Positions 28,356 through 38,546 of a stretch of 64,000 bases of DNA are shown one piece after another. Source of the stretch: JAJRPT01 sp965661945 (GTDB taxonomy: Bacteria; Bacteroidota; Ignavibacteria; Kapaibacteriales; UBA2268); assembly GCA_965661945.1 (NCBI GenBank), contig CBFIFP010000002.1, positions 372,001-436,000 of the forward strand, in the 5' to 3' direction. Positions within the stretch are counted from its first letter, which is position 1; the number at the start of each line of letters is the position of its first letter. The notes beneath the pieces are model-generated. The model made no database searches and was not told the origin of the DNA. It saw only the letters and a program-made list of their open reading frames with translations. The position numbers were made by a program, and so were the translations under genes.

Positions 28356-28757
28356 ATGATTGATTTATTTTTAAACTACAGATTCCAATTTATTTCAGTT
28401 ATAGGGAGTATAATAGCAATACTCTTTGTAGTAGAACTCATAAGAAGAAGAAAAATCAAAGAAGAGTACTCACTAATGTGGCTATTCTTAGGTATTAGTT
28501 TTCTGGCAATGAGTTTGTCCGATAAACTAATAAATAAATTCGCAAAAATGATAGGAATAGCATACTCTCCAGCAGCCCTCCTATTATTTCTAATCTTAGG
28601 TTGCTTTGCAATCCTAATACATTACAGTGCCGTAATTACTAAATTAACTCAAAAGAATAAAGACTTAGTTCAAGAATTATCGATTTTAAAATTTGAATTT
28701 GAAAAATTTAAAAATAAAATAGAAAATAAGTTAGATGAAAATATAGAAAATAAATAA
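28356..28757 (+). CDS. DUF2304 membrane protein
   Basis: The 133-residue protein has three hydrophobic helices (about 10-28, 38-56, 68-90) with RRRKIKEEYSLMWLFLGISF, the DUF2304 signature. A charged coiled-coil tail follows. DUF2304 proteins usually accompany family 2 glycosyltransferases in surface polysaccharide or glycolipid loci, as here. The function is unknown. Confidence 0.85.
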   Translation: MIDLFLNYRFQFISVIGSIIAILFVVELIRRRKIKEEYSLMWLFLGISFLAMSLSDKLINKFAKMIGIAYSPAALLLFLILGCFAILIHYSAVITKLTQKNKDLVQELSILKFEFEKFKNKIENKLDENIENK

Positions 28758-28758
28758 A

Positions 28759-29598
28759 TTAAATTTTACTAAACACAACAATATCCTGAAAATCATTATC
28801 TGTTATTTCTACTTCTTCTGACCAGAAACCTTTGATAATTTTATCAACCTTTAAAGAGTTTTTGGATGCTAACTCTAAAAGTAATTTCTCACTTAAAGCT
28901 ATATTTGCATTTTTTATATTATTATTCATAAGTTTATAATTACCATAGTCATACTGAAAGGGAAAGTAAAATTCTTTGTTTGATACTTTATTTTTAATTT
29001 TGTCATCGTATATAAAAAATGTTGATAAACACTTTCCATTTTGTTTCATTACTCTATTAATTTCAGATAAATAATGCGAAATATCATCAACTTGCAAATG
29101 AGTAAATACTGAAATTAGAAATATCACATCAAATTTGCCTTCATTGTAAGGAAATGTCAAATTAGTGCTTTTTATGCCGTCATCGCTGTATAAATCATTT
29201 TGAATATTTATATACTCAAAATGGAAATTCGGATGTTTAGTGCTAATATTCTTTTTGCACCAATCCACCCCTGTTTTTACAATATCAAATCCGTAATACT
29301 CGCCCTCTTTACTTAAATAATCAGATAAACCAATCGCAGAACGTCCAATTCCGCTACCAATATCTAAAACTGCACTGTTCTCTTTAAGTCCAGCAAATTT
29401 AATTAAATACTCTTTGTGCAATAGGGCTTGTTTAAGGAAATCACCTCCACCAGTATAAATTTTTCCTTTTGGGGGCAATTTAATCCCATTATAAAACTCT
29501 TGCTTAAACACATCGCTCGGCAAAAAGAATAACCTTCTCAAAAGAAATCTTAATCCAACAGGTAAAGCATAATAAAAGTTTCTAAAATGTTTCTTCAT
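28759..29598 (-). CDS. class I SAM-dependent methyltransferase
   Basis: The 279-residue protein has a methyltransferase core from about residue 70. Motif I is VLDIGSGIGRSAIGLSDYL, followed by YYGFDIVKTGVDWC and FDVIFLISVFTHL. The basic N-terminal segment (YYALPVGLRFLLRRLFFLP) may be a membrane anchor. It is convergent with the GT2-DUF2304 pair, one base after it. The acceptor is not evident. Confidence 0.83.
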   Translation of the reverse strand: MKKHFRNFYYALPVGLRFLLRRLFFLPSDVFKQEFYNGIKLPPKGKIYTGGGDFLKQALLHKEYLIKFAGLKENSAVLDIGSGIGRSAIGLSDYLSKEGEYYGFDIVKTGVDWCKKNISTKHPNFHFEYINIQNDLYSDDGIKSTNLTFPYNEGKFDVIFLISVFTHLQVDDISHYLSEINRVMKQNGKCLSTFFIYDDKIKNKVSNKEFYFPFQYDYGNYKLMNNNIKNANIALSEKLLLELASKNSLKVDKIIKGFWSEEVEITDNDFQDIVVFSKI

Positions 29599-29774
29599 AT
29601 TGTTATTTTATTGTATCAACCACAAAATTAAGGAAAAAAGTAGAAATAAATTAATTTGTAACTAATTTTAAAAATTGATTTAAAAATTAAATATTAATAG
29701 TTTCAATATTTTTATAAACATTTCGTCAAACTAATATCTTTCAATGTATGAAATTATTTAATTCTTAGGTTAAA

Positions 29775-31933
29775 ATGAAATATCTTCTACTATTTTATCT
29801 TGTTATTTGTCTTAATGTATTAAAAGCAAACGAAGAAGAACCAAAATGGGTAACTCCTACAACTCATACTCATCATTTATCACTTAGTTTTGATGCTAAA
29901 TTTATTTTAACAAATGGATTTGGTTCATTTAATATCATAGATACTGATAGTAATAAAATAGTTTGAAGAGAGTTTTTCAACTATAACAATTATATACCAA
30001 TATCTACTAAATTTTCACATAAAGACTACAACTTTCATATTTCAGATGGCACAAATTCATATATATTTAATGCAGAAAAAAAAGAATTAGTTAAAAAATT
30101 TAATCCAAATGATATTATAAATGATAAAAACATACTAAAATTTATTAAATGGGATGACTCTGGCAACTCAATAATTTTTAATGAAGATAAAACTAATAAT
30201 TATTTTAAAATATTTTTTGATGATACTTTTGAAGAATATGAATTTTCTGATAATACTAAAATTACTAAAAATTCAATAAATGAAGATTTTTACTACGATT
30301 ATTATTATGAGGGTGAAATATTAAAAAATATATTCTATGTTTTAGATAAAGAAAATAACTCAATTATAGATTCAGTTGTATTAGAAAATCATTATATAAC
30401 TGAACGTATAAACAGAGTGTATATATTGGATTCAAATAGTACAATTGGAATATATTTACTAAATTATGCTGTATCCCCTATCCACCGACCTTTGTTATTT
30501 ATAATTTCAAAGAAAAAGAATTTCGATTTATTGATTCTAACGTGAGATATTTTCCATTTAAAATTGAAGATAAACTTAATTTTGTCAATGGACGAGGTGA
30601 AGTTAGACAATGGAATAATGGAAATTTTGAAGTTGTTAAAACTATTAAAAATTTAGAGTTTTTAAACTATTTTTTAAATGAATGGTTTTACAATTATAAT
30701 AATTTAATTGCTTTTTTAAGTTATGATGGAAATATCACAATTGCTGATTTAGAAACTGAAGTATTGAATGAAAAAATTCAATTTTTTAATCGTTCTCTTG
30801 AAAATAGTTTTTGGACAAACGACAGTGAAAATATTGTTGTTCGTGGTTTAGATACTTTAGCAAAATTTGATTTAGAGGGTAATTTTGAAATATTTTCAGA
30901 TATCTCATTTAATAATTATAGAGAGTTGGTTCATGATAGTCATAATCATACTTTTTTAGTTGAAGGTTATCAAATTGATAAGTATAATTTGAATTTTGAG
31001 AAAATTGATTCCTTTGTCTTTGAAAGTGGAATTAGTTATTATAAAACTTCATTTAACAAAAAGTTTTTATTAGTTTATACTCAAGATGAAGTTCTTCACA
31101 TAATAAATTTGGAAAATAAAAGTGTTTTTCAATTTGACAAAATAATTAAATTAACATCTGCTTATTCATCTGCTTATTATAGTGCTTACGATGTGAGTGA
31201 AGATGGCTCTCAACTTATAATATTTTTCTTAAATTCATTTTATATTTATAACTTATTAGAAGATAAATTAGAAGTTAATTTTAATATAAAAAATAATGAA
31301 TACCATTGGCAAAATTCAAGATTTATTTGGCTAAATGATGAAGATGTTTTAGTTGAAAAACCAAACGAATTTATTGGATTAATTAATCTAAAAACACGTA
31401 AATTTAGTTATAAAGTTCCTAATATAAGTATTTTTGAAAATGAAAATGTGGAGTTCTACTTTTTTAAATATTTGAATGATAATAGAAGTTATTTATTATT
31501 AACAAGCGATGGCTTTTACCAAGTAGATATCTATACATCAGAAATAATTGATAAAATTAATACTCCGCGATTATTAAAAGATTACAGATATGTACATTAT
31601 AATCTTAGTCCAGATTTGAAAAAAATGTTTATTAGTTTTCATTCTGGAGTTGGTATGTTTGATTTAGATATTCAATTATCTTCCGTTAAACAATACAAAA
31701 AGTTAGAGTTAGATTTTATGCCAAACCCAACAAACGAAATAATTAACATTTTCAATAAAAATAATCACAAAATGAAGTTAAGATTATTAAATACAGCGGG
31801 TCAAAATTTGATAGAGTTTGAAATGAATCCATTTTCTGATAAAACATTAAATTTACAGACATATCCATCTGGAGTTTATGTAGTTCAAGATATTGAAACT
31901 GGTGATTCATATAAATTTTTAATTATTAAATAA
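29775..31933 (+). pseudogene. broken secreted beta-propeller-like protein with type IX sorting domain
   Basis: A signal peptide (MKYLLLFYLVICLNVLKAN) and repeat-like beta sequence are interrupted by TGA at 29964-29966, probably a former Trp codon (KIV-stop-REFFNYN). The frame then stays open for about 190 codons. A shift near the CCCC at 30475-30478 moves the reading to the frame that runs to 31933. The last part ends with a sorting domain (LDFMPNPTNEIINIF through YKFLIIK). The middle has WD/propeller-like repeats. With one substitution and one indel it is likely inactive. A GTG-started C-terminal fragment from 30542 would lack export signals. Confidence 0.75.
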
Positions 31934-31935
31934 AA

Positions 31936-31958
31936 AAAGAGGCGTTTCCGCCTCTTTT
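31936..31958. terminator. intrinsic terminator
   Basis: AAAGAGGCG (31936-31944) and CGCCTCTTT (31949-31957) form a 9-bp perfect stem with a TTTC loop. It is flanked by A and T runs, so it can serve both the pseudogene and the convergent peptidase gene. Confidence 0.85.
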
Positions 31959-31984
31959 ATATTCAAAATATCATACTAAAATAG

Positions 31985-33799
31985 TTATTCTATTCTTTCT
32001 GGAAGCGAGTAAGTTCTGCCTTTATTTTGTTCCTTTAGCCAACCCATTAGTGGCTCAAAATAACTAACTATCGCTTTTGCAGAAAAATCTTCACCTATCA
32101 TTTCTCTTAAATGTTCTTTCCAGTCAACTGTTGCGCCAGGATAAGTCAGGTCTTTCAAGAACTGACCCACCTCTTGATTTCCCCAGTAATTAGTTGCGTG
32201 CGGGTCTTGATGAAGTATATTATTTGCTATATGATTGTGCAGTTGGAATAAAAGTACAGTCGAAATTGCATAATCATAATATTGAGCGGGGTCATTATTT
32301 ATATGTGTTTTAGTAGCAGCATCGCAATAATCCTCACTTCTATCACTTGGTGGCACAATACCTTGATATTTTTTCTTCAATTCCCACCATTTTTGATTAT
32401 ACTGGTCTTTTGGTAAATTATTTGAGTAAAGTTCGTGTTCAAACATTGTCATAACTCCAGCCCCCCAAGGAATAACCACCACATAATCAAGTGCTTCACG
32501 CAAAAGTAATTTCAATTCATCAACTTTTGCATCTGCTGGAACAAGTTCCAACTCTTGCAGAAATGGTAACTGCAATGATGCAAGTCCAATCATTGTCCCA
32601 ATACCTTCGTGAAAACCACGATTTGCTCCACCACGAAGAACAATCGGCACATCATCATTAGTGTAAGAAATATAATAATAAATATGTCCTAACTCGTGCA
32701 AAGTTGTTGACCACCATCTTGTATTTGGCTCAACAGACATCAAAGAGCGAACATCTTCAGCATTATTCATGTGCCAAGCAGAAGCATGAGTATTCTTTTT
32801 ATGAGGAGAGTTTGGAGCTAAAGGATACAAAGAAGACTTATCATAAAAACTCTGTGGTAAAGCAGGAAATCCCATACTAACATAAAACTCTTCACCCTTT
32901 TTAACAATCCACTCAGCAGATTTTTTCTCTAACTCTTTATCAAGATTAATTCCCTCAACCTCAATCATATCAGACCACTCCTGACCCCATTTATTAGATA
33001 GCCAATGAGCAGGTAAAAAATCTGGAACATCTTCCTTATATTTATTTGCCAATTCATATCTTGCCCAAGTATGAAGCTCGCGGTACAAAGGCCAAATATC
33101 ATTAATCATATCATTACAAACCTTCACAAGCTCATCAGTTGTATATCCATAGTCTGATACTTCATATTGAAAAAAGTCTTCATAACCTAAAGACTGTACA
33201 ACCTCATTTCTTAACTTTTGCAAATTCTCTAAACCGTCTTTAAGTTCCACACCTACCATCTTAGAACTCTCCCAAGCTTCCAATCTTCTTTTTAAATCAC
33301 TTTCTTCTATTAATATTTTATCAATATCATTAGGAGTAACCTCTTTATCTCCAATTTTAAAAGTATATCCAAATAAATTTTTATTTTGGCTATTATTTGC
33401 AGTTATCAATTCTTTCACTTTGTCTTCTACAGACATTGGATTTCTTCCAGCCATATAAAGAATAGTTTCAAATTGCTTAACTTGTAAAGGTGTAAGCTTA
33501 TCTTTTATATCAAGATAAAACTTCGAAGAATCAATATTCTCCTTGCTGCCAGTAAAAGCAGAAAACGCCTCATTTGCATCTTGAACCAACTTCTCTGTTT
33601 CCTCATCGCCCTCTACTATATATGTATTAGCTTTCCACTCTGCTTCTGCAGATGCGTAAAGTAACTCTTGATATTTTAAATTATATGCCTCAAGAAAAAC
33701 CTCTGCTTGAGATTTATAATCAGTTGTATCCTCTACTTTTTCTTTACCACAAGAAACCAATAAAACTATCATAAAAAAAGTAATTAAAACTTTTTTCAT
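31985..33799 (-). CDS. M2 family (angiotensin-converting-enzyme-like) peptidase lipoprotein
   Basis: The 604-residue protein has a lipoprotein signal (lipobox LVSC, Cys 17). It has the M2 dipeptidyl-carboxypeptidase fold with zinc motif HELGH at about residue 367 and downstream GANRGFHEGIGTMIGLA, which supplies the third ligand. Length fits single-domain bacterial ACE homologues. It would trim dipeptides from peptide C-termini in the periplasm. It is followed, in the upstream direction, by the YjbQ gene 28 bases away. Confidence 0.92.
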   Translation of the reverse strand: MKKVLITFFMIVLLVSCGKEKVEDTTDYKSQAEVFLEAYNLKYQELLYASAEAEWKANTYIVEGDEETEKLVQDANEAFSAFTGSKENIDSSKFYLDIKDKLTPLQVKQFETILYMAGRNPMSVEDKVKELITANNSQNKNLFGYTFKIGDKEVTPNDIDKILIEESDLKRRLEAWESSKMVGVELKDGLENLQKLRNEVVQSLGYEDFFQYEVSDYGYTTDELVKVCNDMINDIWPLYRELHTWARYELANKYKEDVPDFLPAHWLSNKWGQEWSDMIEVEGINLDKELEKKSAEWIVKKGEEFYVSMGFPALPQSFYDKSSLYPLAPNSPHKKNTHASAWHMNNAEDVRSLMSVEPNTRWWSTTLHELGHIYYYISYTNDDVPIVLRGGANRGFHEGIGTMIGLASLQLPFLQELELVPADAKVDELKLLLREALDYVVVIPWGAGVMTMFEHELYSNNLPKDQYNQKWWELKKKYQGIVPPSDRSEDYCDAATKTHINNDPAQYYDYAISTVLLFQLHNHIANNILHQDPHATNYWGNQEVGQFLKDLTYPGATVDWKEHLREMIGEDFSAKAIVSYFEPLMGWLKEQNKGRTYSLPERIE

Positions 33800-33827
33800 T
33801 TAAACACCTCTTAAAATTATAAAAATA

Positions 33828-34247
33828 TTATTCTCCAATTATCTTAACCAAAACTCTTTTTCTACGAAGACCATCAAATTCCCCATAAAAAATCTGTTCC
33901 CAAGGTCCAAAATCTAACTTGCCACTAGTTATAGCAACCACAACCTCTCTACCCATAATTTGCCTCTTCAAATGGGCATCAGCATTATCTTCTCCTGTAT
34001 CATTATGCCGATATTGCGAGTGAGGTTTCTCTGGAGCAAGTCTCTCCAGCCAATGCTCATAATCATAGTGCAAACCACTCTCATCATCATTAATAAACAC
34101 CGAGGCAGAAATATGCATCGCATTCACTAAAACTAAGCCCTCTTTAACTCCACTTTCACCTAAAACTTGCTCTACATCTCTTGTAATATTTATAAAAGCA
34201 CGTCTTGTAGGTACATTAAACCAAAGTTCTTTTCGATAAGATTTCAT
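33828..34247 (-). CDS. YjbQ family protein (UPF0047)
   Basis: The 139-residue protein has the family stretches GLVLVNAMHISASVFINDDE, HRHNDTGEDNADAHLKRQ-like (here YRHNDTGEDNADAHLKRQIM) and LDFGPWEQIFYGEFDG. The family folds as a single domain and has been linked to weak thiamine-phosphate synthase activity. The real role is unclear. It probably shares a transcript with the M2 peptidase. Confidence 0.9.
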   Translation of the reverse strand: MKSYRKELWFNVPTRRAFINITRDVEQVLGESGVKEGLVLVNAMHISASVFINDDESGLHYDYEHWLERLAPEKPHSQYRHNDTGEDNADAHLKRQIMGREVVVAITSGKLDFGPWEQIFYGEFDGLRRKRVLVKIIGE

Positions 34248-34320
34248 AAAAATCTGCCTAAAATTAATTACAAATATAACAAAAAAATATCAAAATATTA
34301 TCAAAAATAAATATAAACGA

Positions 34321-34358
34321 AAAAAAACGAGGTAGTTTCCGTTAAGAAACATACCCCG
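34321..34358 (-). terminator. terminator after the ahpC/ahpD-like operon
   Basis: On the minus strand CGGGGTATGTTTC pairs with GAAACTACCTCG, with one mismatch and one bulge, and is followed by eight T. It ends the peroxidase operon before the YjbQ gene. Confidence 0.75.
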
Positions 34359-34392
34359 CTTTTATTTAAGGTAGTATAAGAGAGAATATTTT

Positions 34393-34968
34393 TTAAAAAA
34401 CTAATCTATCGAGCGAACAAACAATTGAAGCTGTCCTTACTGCTTCAAAAACCTCTTGCTTAGTCATTCCAAGTTGCATAAGCGAGCTTTCGTGAGAAGT
34501 AACACACTGCTCACACCCATTCACAGCTGAAACCGCCAACGACATCAACTCAAAAGTTTTTTTACCAGTTACAGGATTAAGCATAATATTCATTTTAACA
34601 CCAGCCGGAATATTATTATAATCTTCGCTATTCATAAAATGCCTAAAACGATAAAAAACATTATTCGCGCTCAAAAGAGATGCGCATGCAACCGCCTCTG
34701 CAATCTCTTCTTTATTCGCACCAAGTTCACCAGCTAAACTCTCAAAATAATCAATTAAATAATTATTTTTTTGATTTGCTGCTACTGATAATGCAACCAA
34801 AGAATTAGTCTTACCATCTAAATTATCAGACCTTAATGTCTTACTCAGATTAACTTTCAAATCTTTGATATATCTTGTCTCGGATTTATCCAAAATACCC
34901 AAAGAACTATTTTGAACCTCTGAAACATTTATCTTATCTAATAATTCTTTTAAATTTTGATTATTCAT
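34393..34968 (-). CDS. AhpD-like carboxymuconolactone-decarboxylase family protein
   Basis: The protein has about 191 residues from the Met at 34968, which lies 2 bases after the ahpC stop. An earlier Met at 35004 would add a basic tail and overlap ahpC, so it is less likely. It carries the AhpD-type redox motif CEQC with the proton-relay His in NGCEQCVTSHESSLM, and an upstream helix EIAEAVACASLL. It is expected to reduce AhpC, taking the place of AhpF. Confidence 0.85.
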   Translation of the reverse strand: MNNQNLKELLDKINVSEVQNSSLGILDKSETRYIKDLKVNLSKTLRSDNLDGKTNSLVALSVAANQKNNYLIDYFESLAGELGANKEEIAEAVACASLLSANNVFYRFRHFMNSEDYNNIPAGVKMNIMLNPVTGKKTFELMSLAVSAVNGCEQCVTSHESSLMQLGMTKQEVFEAVRTASIVCSLDRLVF

Positions 34969-34970
34969 AA

Positions 34971-35525
34971 TTAGACTGTTATTGTTTCTTCGCCTTTTTC
35001 CCAATTACAAGGGCATAACTCATCAGTCTGTAGGGCATCTATAACTCGTAAAATCTCAGTTACATTCCTTCCCACACCCAAATCATAAGCGCTCACATGT
35101 CTTACAATACCATCTGGGTCAATTACATAAGTTACCCTGTAAGCAATCTTCTCATTTGGCTCTAAAATCCCTAAATCCTCTGCAAGTGATTTTGAAGTAT
35201 CAGCAATCATAGGGAATTTCAAATCTCTTAAATCATCATGGTCTTTTCTCCATGCCAAGTGTACAAACTCAGAATCCGTTGACGCACCAAACAATTGAAC
35301 ATCTCTATCAGTGAAATCTTCAAAGTTTTTATTAAATTCTGCAATTTCAGTAGGGCACACAAAAGTAAAATCTTTTGGCCACCAAAATAATACAGACCAT
35401 TTTCCGTCTTTATTTTTTAGTACATCAGAACTAATTTCTGAAAACTCTTTTCCTTTTTCCAAAGATACAACAGCTGTTTTTTTAAACGCTGGAAAATCCG
35501 AACCTATTGAAAGTATCTTATTCAT
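34971..35525 (-). CDS. ahpC: peroxiredoxin AhpC
   Basis: The 184-residue 2-Cys peroxiredoxin has the peroxidatic Cys in FTFVCPTEIAEF (about 54) and the resolving Cys near the C-terminus in ELCPCNWEKG. It reduces hydrogen peroxide and organic peroxides. It forms a two-gene operon with the AhpD-like protein. No OxyR or PerR gene is seen nearby. Confidence 0.95.
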   Translation of the reverse strand: MNKILSIGSDFPAFKKTAVVSLEKGKEFSEISSDVLKNKDGKWSVLFWWPKDFTFVCPTEIAEFNKNFEDFTDRDVQLFGASTDSEFVHLAWRKDHDDLRDLKFPMIADTSKSLAEDLGILEPNEKIAYRVTYVIDPDGIVRHVSAYDLGVGRNVTEILRVIDALQTDELCPCNWEKGEETITV

Positions 35526-35719
35526 ATAATTTCCTTATTAATAAATTTTAAAATTGTTTTATTTAACAATACAAAATTAAGGAATGAAGTGTAGCAAGTC
35601 AAATTGATATTCTATAACAACATATTGATAAAATCTATAGCACGAGTTAAGTCGATTAAAATATTATGTTAAACTAAATAAATAAAATATAAATGAATGA
35701 ATAATTAATAATTAATAAC

Positions 35720-36610
35720 TTACCTTTCAAAACCATAAACCCTCAAACTTGGATATACTCTAATTGAAGGTAAAGGAAACTTATACTTATCTAGTAATTC
35801 AATTAAAAACTGTAAATAATAATTATTGTTAACTATATCATACTTATAGAAATGCTTCCAGTTTATATCCAAACCAAGATAAAACTCATGATAACCACCT
35901 CCATTTCTATCCAAATCTTTAACAGAATGTCCAATCGCTAACGCCAATACATCCCAATACTTTGTTTCTTTTCCAAATAACTTAAATATATTTATACTCC
36001 TCCAATGATAAGTGGATTCATAATCATTTATCATATAGTCATATCCAATTTGATTAAAATTATCTGATTTCGAAAAACTAATCTTAAAATTTATTGACTC
36101 AATAATTGGATAATAATACTGCAATACTGGAATTCCAGCACCAGATACGTTAAGTATCATATCACCAATGGAAAAACCCAGATAAACTTTGCCTTCAGAA
36201 AAACCATCATTTATCTCAACTATAGTTTGATTTAAAAGTGAAACCCCAGCACCAATCCAAACCCTTCTCTCTTCATCCATTCCTGTCCATTCTAATAATT
36301 TAGCATAAGATTTGGAAACAGCATAAGCAGCAAACAAATGACCATATTTATCCGCAAGAAGTGCATCTTTATATTCATTCTCCCAAGGCATCAAATGAAA
36401 CCTTGACCTATTTTCCCAAAACTGCTCATACTGCAAAATCTGACTAATACCAAAAGCCCCTGCAGAAAAAACAGACAAACCAATTAACCTTTTTTTGTTA
36501 ATTAAATTTTTGTTAATATTATTTTGATTAATTGTAACTAGATTATTTGAATCGAGAATAGATGCATTGATTGGAAAATAATAAAATAATAAAATAAAAA
36601 ATATGTTCAT
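35720..36610 (-). CDS. DUF2279 (YfiM-like) envelope protein
   Basis: The 296-residue protein has a signal-like N-terminus. The family core DKYGHLFAAYAVSKSYAKLL is followed by WIGAGVSLLNQTIVEINDGF and SIGDMILNVSGAGIPVLQ. DUF2279 members are predicted envelope proteins of unknown function. The C-terminal 120 residues are beta-rich and aromatic, ending with a barrel-like strand, so an outer-membrane location is possible. Confidence 0.75.
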   Translation of the reverse strand: MNIFFILLFYYFPINASILDSNNLVTINQNNINKNLINKKRLIGLSVFSAGAFGISQILQYEQFWENRSRFHLMPWENEYKDALLADKYGHLFAAYAVSKSYAKLLEWTGMDEERRVWIGAGVSLLNQTIVEINDGFSEGKVYLGFSIGDMILNVSGAGIPVLQYYYPIIESINFKISFSKSDNFNQIGYDYMINDYESTYHWRSINIFKLFGKETKYWDVLALAIGHSVKDLDRNGGGYHEFYLGLDINWKHFYKYDIVNNNYYLQFLIELLDKYKFPLPSIRVYPSLRVYGFER

Positions 36611-36638
36611 AAATAATAATATTAATATATCAAAAAAA

Positions 36639-36674
36639 TAATACTAACCCTAAATTTACAGAGGGTTAGTATTA
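36639..36674 (-). terminator. terminator after the YceI gene
   Basis: TAATACTAACCCT (36639-36651) and AGGGTTAGTATTA (36662-36674) form a 13-bp perfect stem with a 10-base loop. On the minus strand seven T follow. It separates the YceI gene from the DUF2279 gene. Confidence 0.9.
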
Positions 36675-36679
36675 AATGC

Positions 36680-37210
36680 TTATTTCAAATAACAAACAAT
36701 TTCTACTTCAATAGTCTTACCAATAACAAAAGTATTAAAATCTTCACCTATTTTATAATCAAATCTATCCAATTCAAACTTTCCAAATAACTTATCTCCT
36801 TCTTGCTTGAAATTTATAGAAACATCTTTAGTAACACCATGCATAGTTAATTTACCCTTAGTAACATAACCATCTTTAGACTTAATCACAGAAGAAGACT
36901 TATAACAAATAGTTGAATATTTTTCTACTTCAAAAAAGTCTGGGTCTTTTAAATGGTCATCCCTCTCTTTATTATCTGTATCGATTGTTGCTGGGTCAAT
37001 ACATACTTCAAATTTTGAATTTTCAGGGTTGTTCTTATCAAAATCGATGCTACCTTTAAAATTCTTTATCGTTCCTTCTACCGTATTTACCCACATATTC
37101 TTAGCACTAAAATTAACTACTGATTTTTCTTTATTAATTTCTATAGAAATAAGGTAATTAAACGAAGATAAAATCAACACTAGCGAAAGAAAAAGTTTGT
37201 TGATGCTCAT
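36680..37210 (-). CDS. YceI family periplasmic protein
   Basis: The 176-residue protein has a signal peptide and the lipocalin-like YceI fold. Visible are VVNFSAKNMWVNTVEGTIKNF, the region around FEVCIDPATIDTDNKERDDHLKD, and GKLTMHGVTKDVSINF. The family binds isoprenoid-type lipids in the periplasm. It is monocistronic, with its own terminator. Confidence 0.92.
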   Translation of the reverse strand: MSINKLFLSLVLILSSFNYLISIEINKEKSVVNFSAKNMWVNTVEGTIKNFKGSIDFDKNNPENSKFEVCIDPATIDTDNKERDDHLKDPDFFEVEKYSTICYKSSSVIKSKDGYVTKGKLTMHGVTKDVSINFKQEGDKLFGKFELDRFDYKIGEDFNTFVIGKTIEVEIVCYLK

Positions 37211-37351
37211 AAAAAATCCTTTATTTTGTTAAAAATAAAATTTACTAACGAATGACAAGGACAATTATTACAAATGAAACTATTTAATTATCTTAAAATC
37301 AAATTATTTTAAAAAAAGTCCCATACTTCAATTAATTGGGAGTAAATTTGA

Positions 37352-38437
37352 TTAATAAGCAAAATCTAACTTTTTTCGTAATTCCTCTGGTAAAACTGGT
37401 AACTCCGAACGCGGAATTAGCAATGTTGCAATCTTTTGAAAATCCTGAAAAATATGATGTTGCTCTACAGTCTTCTTCAAATATTCTGCTCCACTCGAAC
37501 CACCAGTTCCCATCTTTTTACCTAACATTCTTAAAACCATCTGCATATGTCTATAACGGTAAAGAGTAAATAACTCATCAACTTCTGTTATCTTGTTTAA
37601 TAAATTATATGGTGCTCTTAAAATTGGTTGGTCGCGATATAAGTGAATCAAAAGTGCCGCAACAGTTGCCTTATAAGAAAGCCGAGTACTTCCTTCATCA
37701 ATAGATTTATTATGTTCTTCTTCATTCAAAGAATTCAAAATATACTTCTCCGTTTCTTCTAACATTCTAACTCTCATTTCTTTATTATGCTCACTAATAT
37801 GCTCAGTACTTAATATTGCTTCTTTTTCCCTTGAAGTCATATTTTTTACAGAATTAAGATATTCAGTTATAAAATCAAACTCACCAAACTGTAGAAAAGG
37901 AGTACGTTCCAACCATTTTTGAATTGCATCAAAAAGAGAATCCTCTCCTTGAATTTGCTCTAATTGTTTTTGTTGTTCTTCAGAGAAAACACTTGAGTAA
38001 ACAGTCTTATTATAAGTAATCCTAATATCCGGCTTCAATCCCATTCTAATCTCGCAAACCCTAAACTGGTAACTCTGAAATCCCGAAGCAGGTATCAAAT
38101 AATTTCTAAACTCAAGAAAATCAAGTGGAGTCATCGTTTCCAAAACTTTTATCTGGTCAATTAAAATCTTTTGTATCTCAATCACTCTATTTAATTTATG
38201 AACCGCCTCACCAACTAACTTCTCCTCAAATTTATCACCTTTCAGCATATCCAAAACCGCTGAAATCTCATGAATAATTTGCTTAAACCAAAGTTCATAA
38301 ACTTGGTGAATAATTATAAAAAGCATTTCGTCGTGTGCTGGTTCACCTAACTCTTCGCTTCGTAACTTCTGCGCATCTATAATCTTATCTAACTGCAAAT
38401 AATTTGTATAATGAATAGATGAATACTTATCACTCAT
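37352..38437 (-). CDS. kynA: tryptophan 2,3-dioxygenase
   Basis: The 361-residue haem enzyme opens the indole ring of tryptophan to N-formylkynurenine. The substrate/haem pocket motifs EMLFIIIHQVYELWFKQ (about 40), FRNYLIPASGFQSYQFR and GKKMGTGGSSGAEYLKKT are present. It is longer than the about 280-residue proteobacterial form, as in other members of this superphylum. No other kynurenine genes are adjacent. Confidence 0.93.
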   Translation of the reverse strand: MSDKYSSIHYTNYLQLDKIIDAQKLRSEELGEPAHDEMLFIIIHQVYELWFKQIIHEISAVLDMLKGDKFEEKLVGEAVHKLNRVIEIQKILIDQIKVLETMTPLDFLEFRNYLIPASGFQSYQFRVCEIRMGLKPDIRITYNKTVYSSVFSEEQQKQLEQIQGEDSLFDAIQKWLERTPFLQFGEFDFITEYLNSVKNMTSREKEAILSTEHISEHNKEMRVRMLEETEKYILNSLNEEEHNKSIDEGSTRLSYKATVAALLIHLYRDQPILRAPYNLLNKITEVDELFTLYRYRHMQMVLRMLGKKMGTGGSSGAEYLKKTVEQHHIFQDFQKIATLLIPRSELPVLPEELRKKLDFAY

Positions 38438-38546
38438 AAAATTTCCAACCCCATTTTTTATTTTTTAAATAATTTACTTTTTTGTAAAAATTAAATCACA
38501 AGTTAAGAAAAAAATCACAATTTATTTTTTTAATTAAAACAATTTT

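Noticed and set aside
17191..29966. TGA read as Gly or Trp (alternative code)
   Set aside because: Intact genes end with TGA (HRDC gene at 25962, MFS gene at 21974, cassette 3 and 4 genes). One break is also a TAG, so nonsense mutation fits better.
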